This document shows, piece after piece, positions 1-10,164 of a DNA stretch of 64,000 nt; within the stretch, counting starts at the first letter, position 1, and the number at the start of each line of letters is the position of its first letter. Under the pieces are notes generated by a model. The model searched no databases, was not told the origin of the DNA, and saw only the letters and a program-made list of their open reading frames with translations. A program made the position numbers and the translations under genes. Source of the DNA: Paenibacillus alkaliterrae (GTDB lineage Bacteria; Bacillota; Bacilli; Paenibacillales; Paenibacillaceae); contig NZ_JAKGAP010000042.1 of the NCBI RefSeq assembly GCF_021532375.1, positions 1 through 64,000 of the forward strand. Direction: 5' to 3'.

Positions 1-140
1 GATCTATCCTAAATCAATGAGTAACGTGGAACTTATGAACTAGTAAATTCAGTTAGATGGAACGCCGAGATGCTGGGAAACTGGCACGTCCGGTGTTGAG
101 CAGGGGAAAAGCTGGAGATCACATCAAATGCTTACCTATT
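1..140 (+). mobile_element. 3' end of a degenerate group II intron (partial)
   Basis: Positions 61-97 fold like a group II intron domain V. A lower stem pairs 61-67 with 91-97, an upper stem pairs 71-76 with 81-86, a GAAA tetraloop lies at 77-80 and a CG bulge at 87-88. A CGC triad (63-65) stands where the catalytic triad sits, as in bacterial class C introns. The left arm has one extra A (near 68) compared with the usual domain V, so the copy may be dead. The downstream stretch to about 140 fits domain VI and the 3' end. The rest of the intron, including any reverse transcriptase, lies outside the window. Confidence 0.5.
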
Positions 141-161
141 GCTACGATAGTTGAATAACAG

Positions 162-208
162 AAAAAAGCAGACCAAGACTGTATGGTTCCAGTTTCGGGC
201 TGCTTTTT
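162..208 (-). terminator. Rho-independent terminator of the GH2 gene
   Basis: A hairpin pairs 163-171 with 200-208 and an imperfect inner stem extends it. On the minus strand it ends in six T residues. It sits directly after the glycosidase stop codon. Confidence 0.75.
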
Positions 209-221
209 GTTCGGCGGATGA

Positions 222-1994
222 TTATGCTTTTATGTTGTTTGCAAACGTTTTCTCAATAGCCGCGGTCGTTGCATTGATACGTCGAATGACTTCAGGATCG
301 AATTTATGTTTGCGCTCATATGTGAGAAGCCCGTTAACTTCCTGTTCCACGTCGTAAAGCTGCGTGTAACAAAATGCGCAAATATGCGGATTTTCAAGCA
401 GCGCTAAAGTTAAGCCTTCATAGCGGGCGAGAAATTCCTCTTCAGTCTTCGGACGATCGCCGTAGCCCCAGCTCTTCTGGTCAGATTGCCCGGGATTCCA
501 CCATATACCGCCGTATTCGCTAACAAAGTAAGGCTGGCCTTCGTATTTCTGACGATTAGAGAAGGTGACGAATCTCTCGCCGCCATGGCGCATCGCCTCG
601 TAGTTGCCGGCAAACTTCTCCGGATTCTGTTCGTAGTCATGCACATCGAAAATGTCGGTAATGACATGGAAGTTGCCGCTTGTGTCTATGACCGGACGAG
701 TAGGATCTAAAGCTTTGGTTACTTGATAAGTAATTTTCAGCACGTCATTATTTTGTCGCGCTCCCGTCGGTCCGTCCCAGGTTTCATTAAAGGGACACCA
801 GCCGACCAATGCAGGGCTGTTATAATCGCGCTTCACAATTTCAATCCACTCCGGCAAAAAGGGCTGAAGACTCTGGGCCGTCGTAATATCAAGCCCCCAG
901 TTTGCATGCTCGCCCCATACGATATACCCAAGCCGGTCTGCCCAGTATAAGAAGCGCGCTTCAAATACCTTTTCGTGCAGGCGAGCTCCGTTAAAGCCCA
1001 GACTCAGGGACAATTCAATATCATTTCTTAAAGCTTCATCCGTTGGGGCGGTGTAGATACCGTCCGGATAAAAGCCTTGATCCAGCACCAGGCGTTGAAA
1101 TACTGGCTTGCCATTGATAAGGATAGCGTTGTTATCCCATTTCACGGAACGAAGGCCAAAATAACTGTCGACGGCATCGATGGACTTCCCGTGACTTTCC
1201 AGAGTTAGCTTTAAATCGTACAGGTTCGGAGATCCGATTTCCCAAAGATGATTTTCCGAAAGCTTCACCGACAGACGCGCTTGCTTCCCGGTTACGACAG
1301 CGGACCCGGAGCCTACAGTCTTGCCTCTATACTGGGCTTCAACGGCAAACGTTAAACCGTCAGCCCCAATGAGGTCGCCCTCTACATGCAGAACGCCGTT
1401 ATCTGCGTCCGGGGTCAGCTTAAAAGCTTGAATATACTGCTGCGGCACCGCTTCCAGCCATACGGTCTGCCAAATTCCCGTTGTTCTCGTATAGTCGCAG
1501 CCATGCGAATAAAACCTGGCAGATTGCTTGCCGCGAGGCTGTAGGCCGGAGCGGACATCGTCCTCCGCGCATACCGTCAGCACGTTGACGCCTGCACCGA
1601 GCAAATGAGTAATGTCGAGGGAAAAAGAAGAATAGCCTCCGCGATGTGTCCCGGCCGATTGACCGTTCACCCATATTTCGGCTTCATAATCGACAGCGCC
1701 AAAATGGAGCAGAATCCGTTTGCCGTTCCAATTGGCAGGGATCTCGATTTCCTTCCGGTACCAAACGGCAGACATGAAATCTTTCGATTCGACACCGGAC
1801 AGCTTGCTCTCCGGACAGAAAGGGACTAATATTTGATCCTTTAACGATAAAGCCTCGTATAAATGACGTTGTTTTCCGCTATTGCCGTAATCGATTTCGA
1901 ATTCCCACTCTCCATTCAGATTTAACCATTCGGTGCGCACCATTTGCGGTCGCGGATATTCCGGACGCGGGATAGACGGAGTTGCTTCGCTCAT
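222..1994 (-). CDS. Glycoside hydrolase family 2 protein (beta-galactosidase/beta-glucuronidase type)
   Basis: A cytoplasmic GH2-type retaining glycosidase of about 590 residues; no signal peptide is seen. The N-terminal third is the jelly-roll sugar-binding domain (WLNLNGEWEF near the start, then an EIWVNG segment). An immunoglobulin-like domain and a TIM barrel follow. The barrel has the GH2 acid/base Asn-Glu pair in CPFNETW and the probable nucleophile Glu in FVSEYGG. A GAGGAGG ribosome site overlaps an upstream in-frame ATG at 2009, so the ATG at 1994 (or 1997) is the likely start. Substrate cannot be read from sequence. It is a monocistronic minus-strand gene, divergent from the mmg operon, with its own terminator. 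Confidence 0.88.
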   Translation of the reverse strand: MSEATPSIPRPEYPRPQMVRTEWLNLNGEWEFEIDYGNSGKQRHLYEALSLKDQILVPFCPESKLSGVESKDFMSAVWYRKEIEIPANWNGKRILLHFGAVDYEAEIWVNGQSAGTHRGGYSSFSLDITHLLGAGVNVLTVCAEDDVRSGLQPRGKQSARFYSHGCDYTRTTGIWQTVWLEAVPQQYIQAFKLTPDADNGVLHVEGDLIGADGLTFAVEAQYRGKTVGSGSAVVTGKQARLSVKLSENHLWEIGSPNLYDLKLTLESHGKSIDAVDSYFGLRSVKWDNNAILINGKPVFQRLVLDQGFYPDGIYTAPTDEALRNDIELSLSLGFNGARLHEKVFEARFLYWADRLGYIVWGEHANWGLDITTAQSLQPFLPEWIEIVKRDYNSPALVGWCPFNETWDGPTGARQNNDVLKITYQVTKALDPTRPVIDTSGNFHVITDIFDVHDYEQNPEKFAGNYEAMRHGGERFVTFSNRQKYEGQPYFVSEYGGIWWNPGQSDQKSWGYGDRPKTEEEFLARYEGLTLALLENPHICAFCYTQLYDVEQEVNGLLTYERKHKFDPEVIRRINATTAAIEKTFANNIKA

Positions 1995-2023
1995 CATAAT
2001 CCTCCTCATTGATTTAAATTAAT

Positions 2024-2145
2024 TTAAAAGTTAATTACAATAACATATTAAAGGGTTTTTAATTCAAAAATAGTATATTAAATCGATAATAGACTTGTCA
2101 ATAAGCAATAATCTAAAGTTGGCATCCATTGTAATTAACTTTTAA
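2024..2145. promoter_or_regulatory. 18-nt inverted repeat pair upstream of the GH2 gene
   Basis: TTAAAAGTTAATTACAAT at 2024-2041 recurs as its exact reverse complement at 2128-2145, 86 nt away. Each copy is itself a near palindrome around AATTA. The pair lies in the AT-rich divergent intergenic region just upstream of the glycosidase start. It fits two operator copies for a repressor or activator, possibly with looping. The regulator is not identified in this window. Confidence 0.5.
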
Positions 2146-2265
2146 GCTAAACATAAAATGTAGATACTTTAAACCGGACAGCGCTCATATAATACGATAA
2201 ATGCAGAAACAGTCGAACTTTGTCCACTTAGAATAACATTGACGTTGGTTGGAGGAGGGAGGAAG

Positions 2266-3405
2266 ATGCGATTTCAATTAACCGGGGAGCTGGAGATGAC
2301 GCGTTCAGTCGTTCGGGAGTTTGCGGAAAATGAGGTAGCGTTACAGGCAGGACAGCGGGATGAAGAGGAGCAGTTCGATCGCAAGCTCTTTGCAAAAATC
2401 GGGGAACTGGGCTTAGCGGGCATTCCTATTCCTGAGCAGGATGGCGGCGCCGGGAGTGATTTTTTAACTTATGCAGTCGTCCTGGAAGAGCTTTCGAGGG
2501 TTTGTGCATCGATCGCGGCCGTTGTGGCATCCCATACCGCTTATTGCGCTTGGCCGCTCTTCAAATTTGGTCATCCGCAATTAAAGCTGGGTGCGCTGGC
2601 AGCACTGGCTGGCGGAAGGAAGCTTGGCGCATTTGGATCCCTGGATGCCCGAATAGATAACGCTGTGGGTGCTGCCAGGATGACGTCACGCGTCAAGGGG
2701 AACGATTTTGTTTTAAATGGATCACAACCTTTCGTTATGAATGCCGGGGCGGCGGATTATTATATGATCTTTGCGCATTCAGCGGGTGAAAGAAGAACTT
2801 CCGGGTTCAGCGCCTTTCTCGTTGAAAGCGGGTTGCCTGGGTTGAAAATAGGGGAAAAAGCGATGAAGCTGGGCTTACGCTCCATGTTAACCGCAGAAAT
2901 CATATTCGAAGAGTGCGAGGTTCCTTACAGCTGCCGAGTCGGTAAAGCAGGGCAGGGACAGGAGATCGCCAAGGCGATGTATGATATCGGACAAATAGGC
3001 GCCGCTGCGCAAGCAGTAGGGATTGCGCAAGGGGCGTTGGAAGCGGCAACCGGCTATGCGAAGGAGCGCAAGCAATTCAGCAAACCGATCGGACGGCAGC
3101 AGGGAATTTCATTCAAGCTGGCTGACATGTCGGCCAAGATCGAGGCGGCGCGATTGCTCGCATATCAGGCATCATGGCGCATGAACGAGGGGTTAATCTG
3201 CGGAAAAGAAGCGGCAATGGCAAGGAAATATGCCGCGGACACTGCCGTGTCCGTAACGATCGATGCGGTACAGGTATTTGGCGGCTACGGGTATATGCGT
3301 GAATATCGAATGGAGCGATATTTGCGGGACGCCAAATGCTTGGAAACCGATATCGGAACCGGAGGGATGAATACGGACATCATATTTCGCATATTGGCGG
3401 AGTAG
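2266..3405 (+). CDS. Acyl-CoA dehydrogenase paralogue, probably catalytically impaired
   Basis: 379 residues, usual length for the acyl-CoA dehydrogenase family. The ATG at 2266 follows GGAGGAGGG; an in-frame TTG at 2239 would place that site inside the gene. Overall similarity to the intact mmgC-type protein at 5491-6633 is clear ([46 protein letters not shown]). The usual TExxAGSD flavin/substrate motif is replaced by [13 protein letters not shown]. The C-terminal YEGTNEI segment, whose first Glu is the catalytic base in short- and medium-chain enzymes, is replaced by DIGTGGM. No compensating Glu is seen in helix G, the isovaleryl-CoA dehydrogenase position. It may bind FAD or acyl-CoA, or act as a partner subunit. 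It heads the mmg operon. Confidence 0.8.
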   Translation: MRFQLTGELEMTRSVVREFAENEVALQAGQRDEEEQFDRKLFAKIGELGLAGIPIPEQDGGAGSDFLTYAVVLEELSRVCASIAAVVASHTAYCAWPLFKFGHPQLKLGALAALAGGRKLGAFGSLDARIDNAVGAARMTSRVKGNDFVLNGSQPFVMNAGAADYYMIFAHSAGERRTSGFSAFLVESGLPGLKIGEKAMKLGLRSMLTAEIIFEECEVPYSCRVGKAGQGQEIAKAMYDIGQIGAAAQAVGIAQGALEAATGYAKERKQFSKPIGRQQGISFKLADMSAKIEAARLLAYQASWRMNEGLICGKEAAMARKYAADTAVSVTIDAVQVFGGYGYMREYRMERYLRDAKCLETDIGTGGMNTDIIFRILAE

Positions 3406-3419
3406 GAGGCGATACCGCA

Positions 3420-4589
3420 ATGCGCGAAACAGTCATCATCGGCGGCGCACGAACGGCTTTCGGCAAATTCGGCGGCGCATTCAAAGACGCAAAGGCCGTG
3501 GAGCTCGGAGCTGCAGCGATGAAGGGAGCGTTACAAAAAACAAGAGTCGATCCGAGACATGTGGATGGCGTCCTGATGGGCATGGTGCTGCAGGCCGGCG
3601 CAGGACAAATACCATCGCGGCAGGCAGCAAGGCTTGCCGGATTGGATTGGAACGTTCCATCGGAAACGGTCAACAAGGTATGCGCTTCGGGATTGCGGGC
3701 TGTCACCCTGGCGGATCAAATCATCCGGTCAGGCGATTCGGATTGTTTAATAGCAGGCGGAATGGAAAGCATGAGCCGGGCGCCATACGCGTTTCCTCTA
3801 GGCAGATGGGGAGCTCGCATGGGCAATTCCGAGCTCACCGATCTTATGATCCATGACGGTTTGCATTGCGCCTTTGCCAATGTCCATATGGCCGTTCATG
3901 GCAGCCGCGTGGCGGAGGAGTATGGAATTAGCCGGGCGGAACAGGATGATTGGGCGCTTCGGAGTCATTTGCGCGCGGTATCGGCGAGCCGGCAGGGACT
4001 ATTCGCCGAAGAAATCGTATCCTACGCGACGGATAAGAAACTTGTCGCAACGGATGAAGGTCCCCGGTCCGATACGAACGCCGGGAAGCTGGCGATGCTC
4101 AGGCCGATTTTCGACGATAAGGGGACGATTACCGCTGGAAATGCGCCAGGCGTGAACGACGGGGCTGCGGTCTTGCTGCTCATGTCAAGGGAAGAAGCGC
4201 TAAGCCGGGGACATAAGCCGCTCGCAACGATTATCGGGCATGCGTCGATCGGAGCAGAGGCGCCTTATCTCGCCACGGCACCGGCGCTGGCGATTCGAAA
4301 GCTGTTGAAGAAGGCGGGCGTGGCCATCGACGATATTCATTTATTCGAGGTGAATGAAGCTTTTGCAACCGTTACCCTCACTTGCGGAAAATTACTCGGC
4401 TGGGATCCGAATAAGGTGAATGTAAACGGCGGGGCTATCGCGCTGGGTCACCCGATCGGAGCAAGCGGGGCGCGAATCGTGCTCACGTTAATGAATGAGC
4501 TGCAGCGCAGGGGAGGAGGACTGGGCATTGCGGCGATTTGCAGCGGCGGTGCGCAAGGAGATGCCTTGCTGATACAGGTAGATGGCTGA
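3420..4589 (+). CDS. mmgA: Acetyl-CoA acetyltransferase (thiolase)
   Basis: Type II thiolase of 389 residues that condenses or cleaves acetoacetyl-CoA and 3-ketoacyl-CoA. The start is the ATG at 3420 after TAGGAGGC, giving [15 protein letters not shown] family N-terminus (M-R-E-T-V-I-I-G-G). The catalytic residues are all present: nucleophilic Cys in [14 protein letters not shown], His in [16 protein letters not shown], and the second Cys in CSGGAQGD. It follows the dehydrogenase paralogue by 14 nt and overlaps or abuts mmgB, matching the Bacillus subtilis mmgABC order. Role: the last step of beta-oxidation in the mother-cell-type mmg pathway. Confidence 0.93.
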   Translation: MRETVIIGGARTAFGKFGGAFKDAKAVELGAAAMKGALQKTRVDPRHVDGVLMGMVLQAGAGQIPSRQAARLAGLDWNVPSETVNKVCASGLRAVTLADQIIRSGDSDCLIAGGMESMSRAPYAFPLGRWGARMGNSELTDLMIHDGLHCAFANVHMAVHGSRVAEEYGISRAEQDDWALRSHLRAVSASRQGLFAEEIVSYATDKKLVATDEGPRSDTNAGKLAMLRPIFDDKGTITAGNAPGVNDGAAVLLLMSREEALSRGHKPLATIIGHASIGAEAPYLATAPALAIRKLLKKAGVAIDDIHLFEVNEAFATVTLTCGKLLGWDPNKVNVNGGAIALGHPIGASGARIVLTLMNELQRRGGGLGIAAICSGGAQGDALLIQVDG

Positions 4590-4599
4590 AGCCGAGGTG

Positions 4600-5466
4600 A
4601 TGAAGATGGTGATCCGGGCCATTACGGTGGCCGGTGCCGGACAAATGGGCAGCGGCATCGCTCAAGTATTTGCTCATAGCGGGTTTAACGTAACGCTTTA
4701 CGATATTGAGCAGGAGGCGGTCAATCGCGGTTTTTCCGCCATTGAATCATCGTTGTCACGGTTCGTCCATAAAGGGCGAATACGGGAAGATCAGAAGTTC
4801 GCGACTTTAAGCAACCTGACACTTTCTACGGACCTTGGGCACGCTTGCAATTCGGATCTTGTCATTGAAGCGGCGCCGGAAAAAATAGAAACGAAAAAAA
4901 TATTGTTTAAATCGCTGGACCGGATTTGCAAAGAGCATGCTCTATTAACGTCGAACACGTCTTCGCTGTCCATTACAGAGATAGCGGCGGCGACCGCCAG
5001 GCCGGAAAACGTAATCGGGATGCACTTTATGAACCCTGTGCCTATCATGCCGCTTGTCGAAATCATTCGGGGGCTTGCCACTTCGGATGATACGTACGAC
5101 CATATTCTGTCGCTCACGCAGGCATTAGGGAAAACCGCGGTAACTGTAAAGGATTTCCCGGGCTTCGTGTCTAATCGCCTGCTGATGCCGATGATTAATG
5201 AAGCGATTTACGCCGTGTACGAAGGTGTTGCAACACCCGCGGCGGTCGATCAGGTGATGACGCTTGGAATGAACCATCCGATGGGGCCGCTCGCTCTGGC
5301 CGATTTGATTGGACTTGATACATGCCTCTCGATTATGGAAACGCTGCATGATGGCTTCGGCGATTCGAAATATAGGCCGTGCCCATTATTGCGCAGCTAT
5401 GTGCAAGCAGGATGGCTGGGACGAAAGGCGGGACGCGGCTTTTACTTATACAGTGAACGGGGGTAG
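4600..5466 (+). CDS. mmgB: 3-hydroxybutyryl-CoA dehydrogenase
   Basis: NAD-dependent 3-hydroxyacyl-CoA dehydrogenase of about 288 residues. The N-terminal Rossmann motif is VAGAGQMGSGIAQVFA. The catalytic His lies in IGMHFMNPVP, and NHPMGPLALADLIGLD is in the C-terminal dimerisation domain. A GAGGTG ribosome site favours the ATG at 4600 over the upstream ATG at 4582, which would overlap the thiolase stop. It works between mmgC (acyl-CoA oxidation) and mmgA (thiolysis). Confidence 0.92.
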   Translation: MKMVIRAITVAGAGQMGSGIAQVFAHSGFNVTLYDIEQEAVNRGFSAIESSLSRFVHKGRIREDQKFATLSNLTLSTDLGHACNSDLVIEAAPEKIETKKILFKSLDRICKEHALLTSNTSSLSITEIAAATARPENVIGMHFMNPVPIMPLVEIIRGLATSDDTYDHILSLTQALGKTAVTVKDFPGFVSNRLLMPMINEAIYAVYEGVATPAAVDQVMTLGMNHPMGPLALADLIGLDTCLSIMETLHDGFGDSKYRPCPLLRSYVQAGWLGRKAGRGFYLYSERG

Positions 5467-5490
5467 ATTTACGGAAAGGAGGGCCTGACG

Positions 5491-6633
5491 ATGGAGCTCC
5501 GCTATACGAAAGAACAAGAAGAGCTGCTGAGGGCGGTTCGGCATTTTGCGGAAACGGAAATTGCCCCTCAAGTACACGCGATGGAACGGGAGGATGAATT
5601 TCCAAGCAGACTGCTTAAGAGGATGGCGCAGCTGGGTCTGATGGGCCTTCCTATTCCGACGAAATGGGGTGGAGCGGGCTCGGATTTTATAGCCTATACG
5701 ATAGCTGTCAACGAGATTTCAAAGGTTAGCGCCACCCTTGGGGTTATTCTATCGGTCCATACATCGGTCGGAACCTTTCCAATTATACATTACGGCACCG
5801 AGGAGCAGCGCATGAAATATGTGCGGAGACTTGCCTCAGGCGAGAGCTTAGGCGCATTTGCATTAACGGAGACGCATGCCGGATCGGATGCCGCTTCCAT
5901 CCGAACGACGGCTTCTTTAAGCGGGGATCATTATATTTTGAACGGAACGAAAATGTTTATAACGAACGCCGGCGCCGCAGACATTTACATCGCGTTTGCG
6001 GTAACCGATTATTCGAAAGGCGCTGGCGGGATTACCGCATTTATTATTGAAAGCGGCACGGAAGGCCTTCGAGTCGGAAGGAAGGAAAAGAAGATGGGCC
6101 TGCACGGCTCGAATACCTGCGAACTGCATTTTGACCAAATAAAAATTCCCGTTTCGCAGAGGCTTGGCGCCGAAGGAGACGGCTTTGCTATCGCCAAGGG
6201 CTCGCTTGACGGAGGCCGGATCGGCATTGGCGCGCAAGCGTTGGGCATTGCTGAGGCGGCTCTGCAATTGATCCATTGCCGCTGGAATCCTTATCGCGCT
6301 AAAGGCAGCCATACACCAGGTAAGCTGAAGCCCGAGCACGCGGAGCTTGCCGATTTGACTGCGAAGGTAGAAGCAGCCAGGCTGCTCGTCTATCGTGCGG
6401 CCTATTTGAGACAGGAAGGTTTATCTTGTACGAAGGAAGCATCGATGGCGAAGATGTTCGCATCGGATACGGCTGTCGAGGTTACCGGCGCAGCAGTTCG
6501 GTTGTACGGCTTGCAAGGTTGCTTAAAGGAGCTGCCGGCGGAGCGATTGTTTCGCGATGCGAAGGTCACTCAAATCTACGAAGGGACCAATGAGATTCAT
6601 CGGATTGTCATTAGCAATCAGCTGCTTAAATAA
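5491..6633 (+). CDS. mmgC: Acyl-CoA dehydrogenase
   Basis: FAD-dependent short/medium-chain acyl-CoA dehydrogenase, 380 residues, making the trans-2-enoyl-CoA. The family motifs are intact: LTETHAGSDA in the middle domain, FITNAG, and the C-terminal IYEGTNEIHR with the catalytic Glu. A strong AAAGGAGGG site precedes the ATG. It contrasts with the degenerate paralogue at 2266-3405. No enoyl-CoA hydratase gene is present in the cluster, so that step must come from elsewhere. Confidence 0.93.
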   Translation: MELRYTKEQEELLRAVRHFAETEIAPQVHAMEREDEFPSRLLKRMAQLGLMGLPIPTKWGGAGSDFIAYTIAVNEISKVSATLGVILSVHTSVGTFPIIHYGTEEQRMKYVRRLASGESLGAFALTETHAGSDAASIRTTASLSGDHYILNGTKMFITNAGAADIYIAFAVTDYSKGAGGITAFIIESGTEGLRVGRKEKKMGLHGSNTCELHFDQIKIPVSQRLGAEGDGFAIAKGSLDGGRIGIGAQALGIAEAALQLIHCRWNPYRAKGSHTPGKLKPEHAELADLTAKVEAARLLVYRAAYLRQEGLSCTKEASMAKMFASDTAVEVTGAAVRLYGLQGCLKELPAERLFRDAKVTQIYEGTNEIHRIVISNQLLK

Positions 6634-6661
6634 AAGTTGATAATTCTAAAGGGGTGATCGG

Positions 6662-7549
6662 GTGAGGGATTTACCGGGACAACGGCTTCGCGAGGCGCTA
6701 TCGCTCGAGAAACCTCTGCAGGTAGCGGGCACGATCAATGCTTATACGGCAATAATGGCGGAACGGGTGGGCTTTCGCGCTTTATACTTATCCGGTGCTG
6801 GCGTTGCGAATGCATCTTTTGGACTGCCGGACCTCGGCATTACGACGTTAAACGATTGCCTGGAGGAAGTACGCCGGATAACAAGCGCGACGCAGCTGCC
6901 GCTGCTCGTCGATGCCGATACCGGCTTCGGAGGAGCCTTTCAAATCGCCCGGACCATCCGGGAGATGAGCCGAGCCGGCGCAGCGGGCGTCCATATCGAA
7001 GATCAGGTCATGGCCAAGAGATGCGGGCATCGGCCGAATAAAGCCATTATCGGCAAAGCGGAAATGGCGGATCGAATTAAAGCGGCCGTGGACGCGAGAG
7101 CCGACGGTCATTTTGTTGTTATGGCCCGTACGGATGCGTTAGCCGCAGAAGGCCTGGAGGCCGCAATCGACCGGGCTGTCGCATGCGTCGAGGCGGGCGC
7201 CGACATGATTTTTCCGGAGGCTGTAACGACTCTCGAGGATTACGCTGCATTTGCCGCTGCGGTAAAGGTGCCCATTCTTGCGAACATGACCGAATTCGGG
7301 AAAACTCCGCTATTTACGGTACTGGAATTGGGAGCGGCCGGCGCAGCCCTCGCGCTTTACCCTTTGTCGGCCTTCCGCGCCATGAGCGCGGCAGCCCTGC
7401 ATGTCTATGAAACGATAAAGCGGGAAGGGACGCAAAGGGAGGTCGTCAATCTCATGCAAACCCGTAAGGAGCTCTATGATTTTCTTCACTACTACGACTA
7501 TGAGCAGAAGCTGGATCAGCTGTTTGGAGCGGAGAGGAGAGACCCATAA
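6662..7549 (+). CDS. prpB: Methylisocitrate lyase
   Basis: Isocitrate lyase/PEP-mutase family TIM barrel, 295 residues, cleaving 2-methylisocitrate to pyruvate and succinate. The metal-binding and loop signatures are visible: [12 protein letters not shown], the active-site loop KRCGHRPNK with its catalytic Cys, and MARTDA. The GTG at 6662 is used after AAAGGGGTGATCG. It corresponds to B. subtilis YqiQ of the mmg operon and ends exactly where mmgD begins, suggesting translational coupling. Confidence 0.92.
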   Translation: MRDLPGQRLREALSLEKPLQVAGTINAYTAIMAERVGFRALYLSGAGVANASFGLPDLGITTLNDCLEEVRRITSATQLPLLVDADTGFGGAFQIARTIREMSRAGAAGVHIEDQVMAKRCGHRPNKAIIGKAEMADRIKAAVDARADGHFVVMARTDALAAEGLEAAIDRAVACVEAGADMIFPEAVTTLEDYAAFAAAVKVPILANMTEFGKTPLFTVLELGAAGAALALYPLSAFRAMSAAALHVYETIKREGTQREVVNLMQTRKELYDFLHYYDYEQKLDQLFGAERRDP

Positions 7550-8671
7550 ATGGCGGTTAAAAAAATGGGCGGCCTTGCCGACGTTATTGCCGGGCAAACG
7601 GCGATCTCAACGGTAGGCAAGGATGGCAAAGGTTTGACTTACCGGGGTTATTCGATTGAGGATCTCGCTCGCTTTGGGACCTTCGAGGAAACCGCATATC
7701 TGCTCCTCTATGGAAAGCTGCCGAACGATATGGAGTTACAGCAGTATAAGAAAAAACTATCGGGCCTGAGGCAGCTGCCGAGCGGCTTGCTTGCGATACT
7801 GGAGCGGCTTCCCGGCAGCACGCATCCCATGGACATCCTGCGTACCGGTTTTTCCGCGCTTTCCGCATTTGAGCCGGAGGATGACGTTCGCAGCCAACAG
7901 GAGATTGCCGATCGGCTGCTTGCCAGCTGCGCATCGATGCTGTTGTATTGGCATCATTTTCATAAATATGGAACGAGAATTGAAACGGAGACCGGCAGCG
8001 AAAGTATAGCCGGCCATTTCCTGCATCTGCTGCATGGCCGGCAGCCTAGCAAGCTGCATGAGAAGGCGCTGGACGTATCTCTAATTTTATATGCGGAGCA
8101 TGAATTTAACGCTTCCACCTTTGCGGCGCGAGTGACAGCATCGACCTTATCCGATATTTATTCGGCGGTCACGACGGGGATCGGGACGCTGAGAGGACCT
8201 CTCCACGGCGGGGCGAACGAGGCGGCCATGGAGCTGATCGAACGGTTCGATTGTCCGGACGACGCGGAGCAAGGCATTATGCGAATGCTCGCAAATAAAC
8301 AATTGATTATGGGGTTTGGCCACCGCGTCTATTCGGTATCCGATCCAAGATCCGACATTATCAAGAGCTGGTCGAGGACTCTGTCCGCGGATGCCGGCGT
8401 GACGAAGCTGTATGACCTATCCGAGCGGATTGAGCAGGTCATGCTGCGGGAAAAGAAGCTGTTTGCAAACTTGGATTTTTACAGCGCGTCCGCCTACCGG
8501 CTTATGGGCATTCCAACTTCATTATTTACTCCGATCTTTGTTATTTCACGGACCAGCGGATGGGCGGCTCATATCATAGAGCAGCGTGCAGGCAACCGGC
8601 TCATTCGACCAAACGCCGATTATACCGGTCCCGAGCTTCTCGCCTGGCCTCCAATCGATAGGCGTTCCTGA
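7550..8671 (+). CDS. mmgD: 2-methylcitrate synthase / citrate synthase
   Basis: Short-form citrate synthase family, 373 residues, expected to condense propionyl-CoA (or acetyl-CoA) with oxaloacetate. The active-site His residues lie in [12 protein letters not shown] and GFGHRVY, and the Asp in [17 protein letters not shown]. The ATG directly follows the prpB stop codon. Placement between prpB and mmgE supports methylcitrate rather than TCA duty; sequence alone does not settle the specificity. Confidence 0.92.
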   Translation: MAVKKMGGLADVIAGQTAISTVGKDGKGLTYRGYSIEDLARFGTFEETAYLLLYGKLPNDMELQQYKKKLSGLRQLPSGLLAILERLPGSTHPMDILRTGFSALSAFEPEDDVRSQQEIADRLLASCASMLLYWHHFHKYGTRIETETGSESIAGHFLHLLHGRQPSKLHEKALDVSLILYAEHEFNASTFAARVTASTLSDIYSAVTTGIGTLRGPLHGGANEAAMELIERFDCPDDAEQGIMRMLANKQLIMGFGHRVYSVSDPRSDIIKSWSRTLSADAGVTKLYDLSERIEQVMLREKKLFANLDFYSASAYRLMGIPTSLFTPIFVISRTSGWAAHIIEQRAGNRLIRPNADYTGPELLAWPPIDRRS

Positions 8672-8696
8672 TCATAGAAGGCGGGGAGGAAGCGGT

Positions 8697-10139
8697 ATGA
8701 CCACGTATATGAGCAATGAAAAACCCGAGCCCGATCAATTGCTTGTCGATTTGGCCGAATATGCGGCGGATGTTGAGATCGGCAGCAAAGAGGCTTATGA
8801 GACTGCGCGATATTGTTTGATGGATACGCTTGGCTGCGGTCTGCTTGCGCTGCGTTATCCCGAATGCACAAAGCTGCTTGGACCAATTGTGCCCGGAACC
8901 ATTGTGCCCGGCGGCGCTCGCGTGCCCGGTACGTCTTTTCAGCTCGATCCGGTAACGGCCGCCTTTAATATCGGCTGCATGATACGCTGGCTTGACTATA
9001 ACGATACATGGCTTGCGGCGGAATGGGGGCATCCCTCGGACAATTTGGGCGGAATTCTAGCCGCTGCCGATTATGCAAGCAGAAGAAATGCCGCAGAAGG
9101 CAAACCTCCTTTAACGATTCATGACGTGTTGACCGCGATGATCAAAGCGCATGAAATCCAAGGGGTTTTAGCGCTGGAGAACAGCTTCAACCGCGTTGGG
9201 CTCGACCATGTCATTCTCGTCAAAGTGGCTTCAACGGCCGTCGTGACAAAGCTGCTCGGCGGTACGAAGGACGAAATCATTCAAGCCGTATCGAACGCCT
9301 GGATTGACGGGCACCCGCTGCGGACCTACCGGCATTCGCCCAATACGGGTACGAGAAAATCATGGGCCGCCGGAGACGCGACGAGCAGGGCCGTAAGGCT
9401 GGCGCTTATGGCAATCAGAGGGGAAATGGGGTATCCTTCAGCGTTAACTGCGAAAAATTGGGGGTTTTACGATGTGCTGTTCAAGGGGAAAGCATTTTCA
9501 TGTAAGCGGCGGTTAGAAGCCTATGTGATGGAAAACATCCTGTTCAAAATTTCTTTCCCGGCGGAATTCCATGGTCAAACCGCTGTCGAATGTGCCATAC
9601 GGCTTCATCCCCTGGTTAAGGACAGACTCGATGAAATCGATAAAATCATACTCACAACTCATGAATCGGCTTTACGCATAATTGATAAGACGGGTCCGCT
9701 GCACAATCCGGCAGACCGTGATCACTGCCTGCAGTATATGGTTGCAATCGGGCTTCTCTTCGGCACTTTGACGGCCGACCACTACGAAGACGAAGCCGCG
9801 CAGGACCCGCGGATTGACAGCTTGCGGCAGAAAATGATTGCGGTAGAAGACAAAAGCTATACGCATGATTATCTTGATGAAAGCAAGCGTTCGATTGCCA
9901 ATGCGATTCAAATCTTTTATAAGGACGGAACGGGGACGGATAAGGTCGCGACCGAATATCCGATCGGGCATCGCAGAAGGCGCGCTGAGGCGATCCCGCT
10001 CCTGGAGAGAAAGTTCGAAGCCAATCTAAGAAGCCGCCTTCCAGGCAAGCAGGTGAATGCAATAATAAGCCTATGTCAGAATCAAGAGTCTCTCGCTAAA
10101 ACTTCCGTTCAGCAGTTTGTCGATTTGTTCAGCATTTGA
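8697..10139 (+). CDS. mmgE: 2-methylcitrate dehydratase (MmgE/PrpD family)
   Basis: MmgE/PrpD family dehydratase, 480 residues, converting 2-methylcitrate to methylaconitate. The family is iron-sulfur independent. Recognisable segments are [18 protein letters not shown], the RWLDYNDTW substrate-site stretch, and [14 protein letters not shown]. The ATG at 8697 has a GGGGAGGAAG site; an upstream reading from 8586 overlaps mmgD and is not supported. With mmgD and prpB it completes the methylcitrate route except the isomerisation to methylisocitrate, which aconitase can do. Confidence 0.92.
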   Translation: MTTYMSNEKPEPDQLLVDLAEYAADVEIGSKEAYETARYCLMDTLGCGLLALRYPECTKLLGPIVPGTIVPGGARVPGTSFQLDPVTAAFNIGCMIRWLDYNDTWLAAEWGHPSDNLGGILAAADYASRRNAAEGKPPLTIHDVLTAMIKAHEIQGVLALENSFNRVGLDHVILVKVASTAVVTKLLGGTKDEIIQAVSNAWIDGHPLRTYRHSPNTGTRKSWAAGDATSRAVRLALMAIRGEMGYPSALTAKNWGFYDVLFKGKAFSCKRRLEAYVMENILFKISFPAEFHGQTAVECAIRLHPLVKDRLDEIDKIILTTHESALRIIDKTGPLHNPADRDHCLQYMVAIGLLFGTLTADHYEDEAAQDPRIDSLRQKMIAVEDKSYTHDYLDESKRSIANAIQIFYKDGTGTDKVATEYPIGHRRRRAEAIPLLERKFEANLRSRLPGKQVNAIISLCQNQESLAKTSVQQFVDLFSI

Positions 10140-10164
10140 GCATATGCCAAAGGTGGGAATCGCC

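Noticed and set aside
235..260. A catabolite-response-element-like sequence (TTTGCAAACGTTTTCTC)
   Set aside because: It lies in the last codons of the glycosidase gene, does not fully match the consensus, and is far from any promoter.
2160..2240. A possible SigA or SigE promoter for the mmg operon (TATAAT at 2188)
   Set aside because: No acceptable -35 element was found at the right spacing, and the SigE consensus is not met, so the promoter is not claimed.
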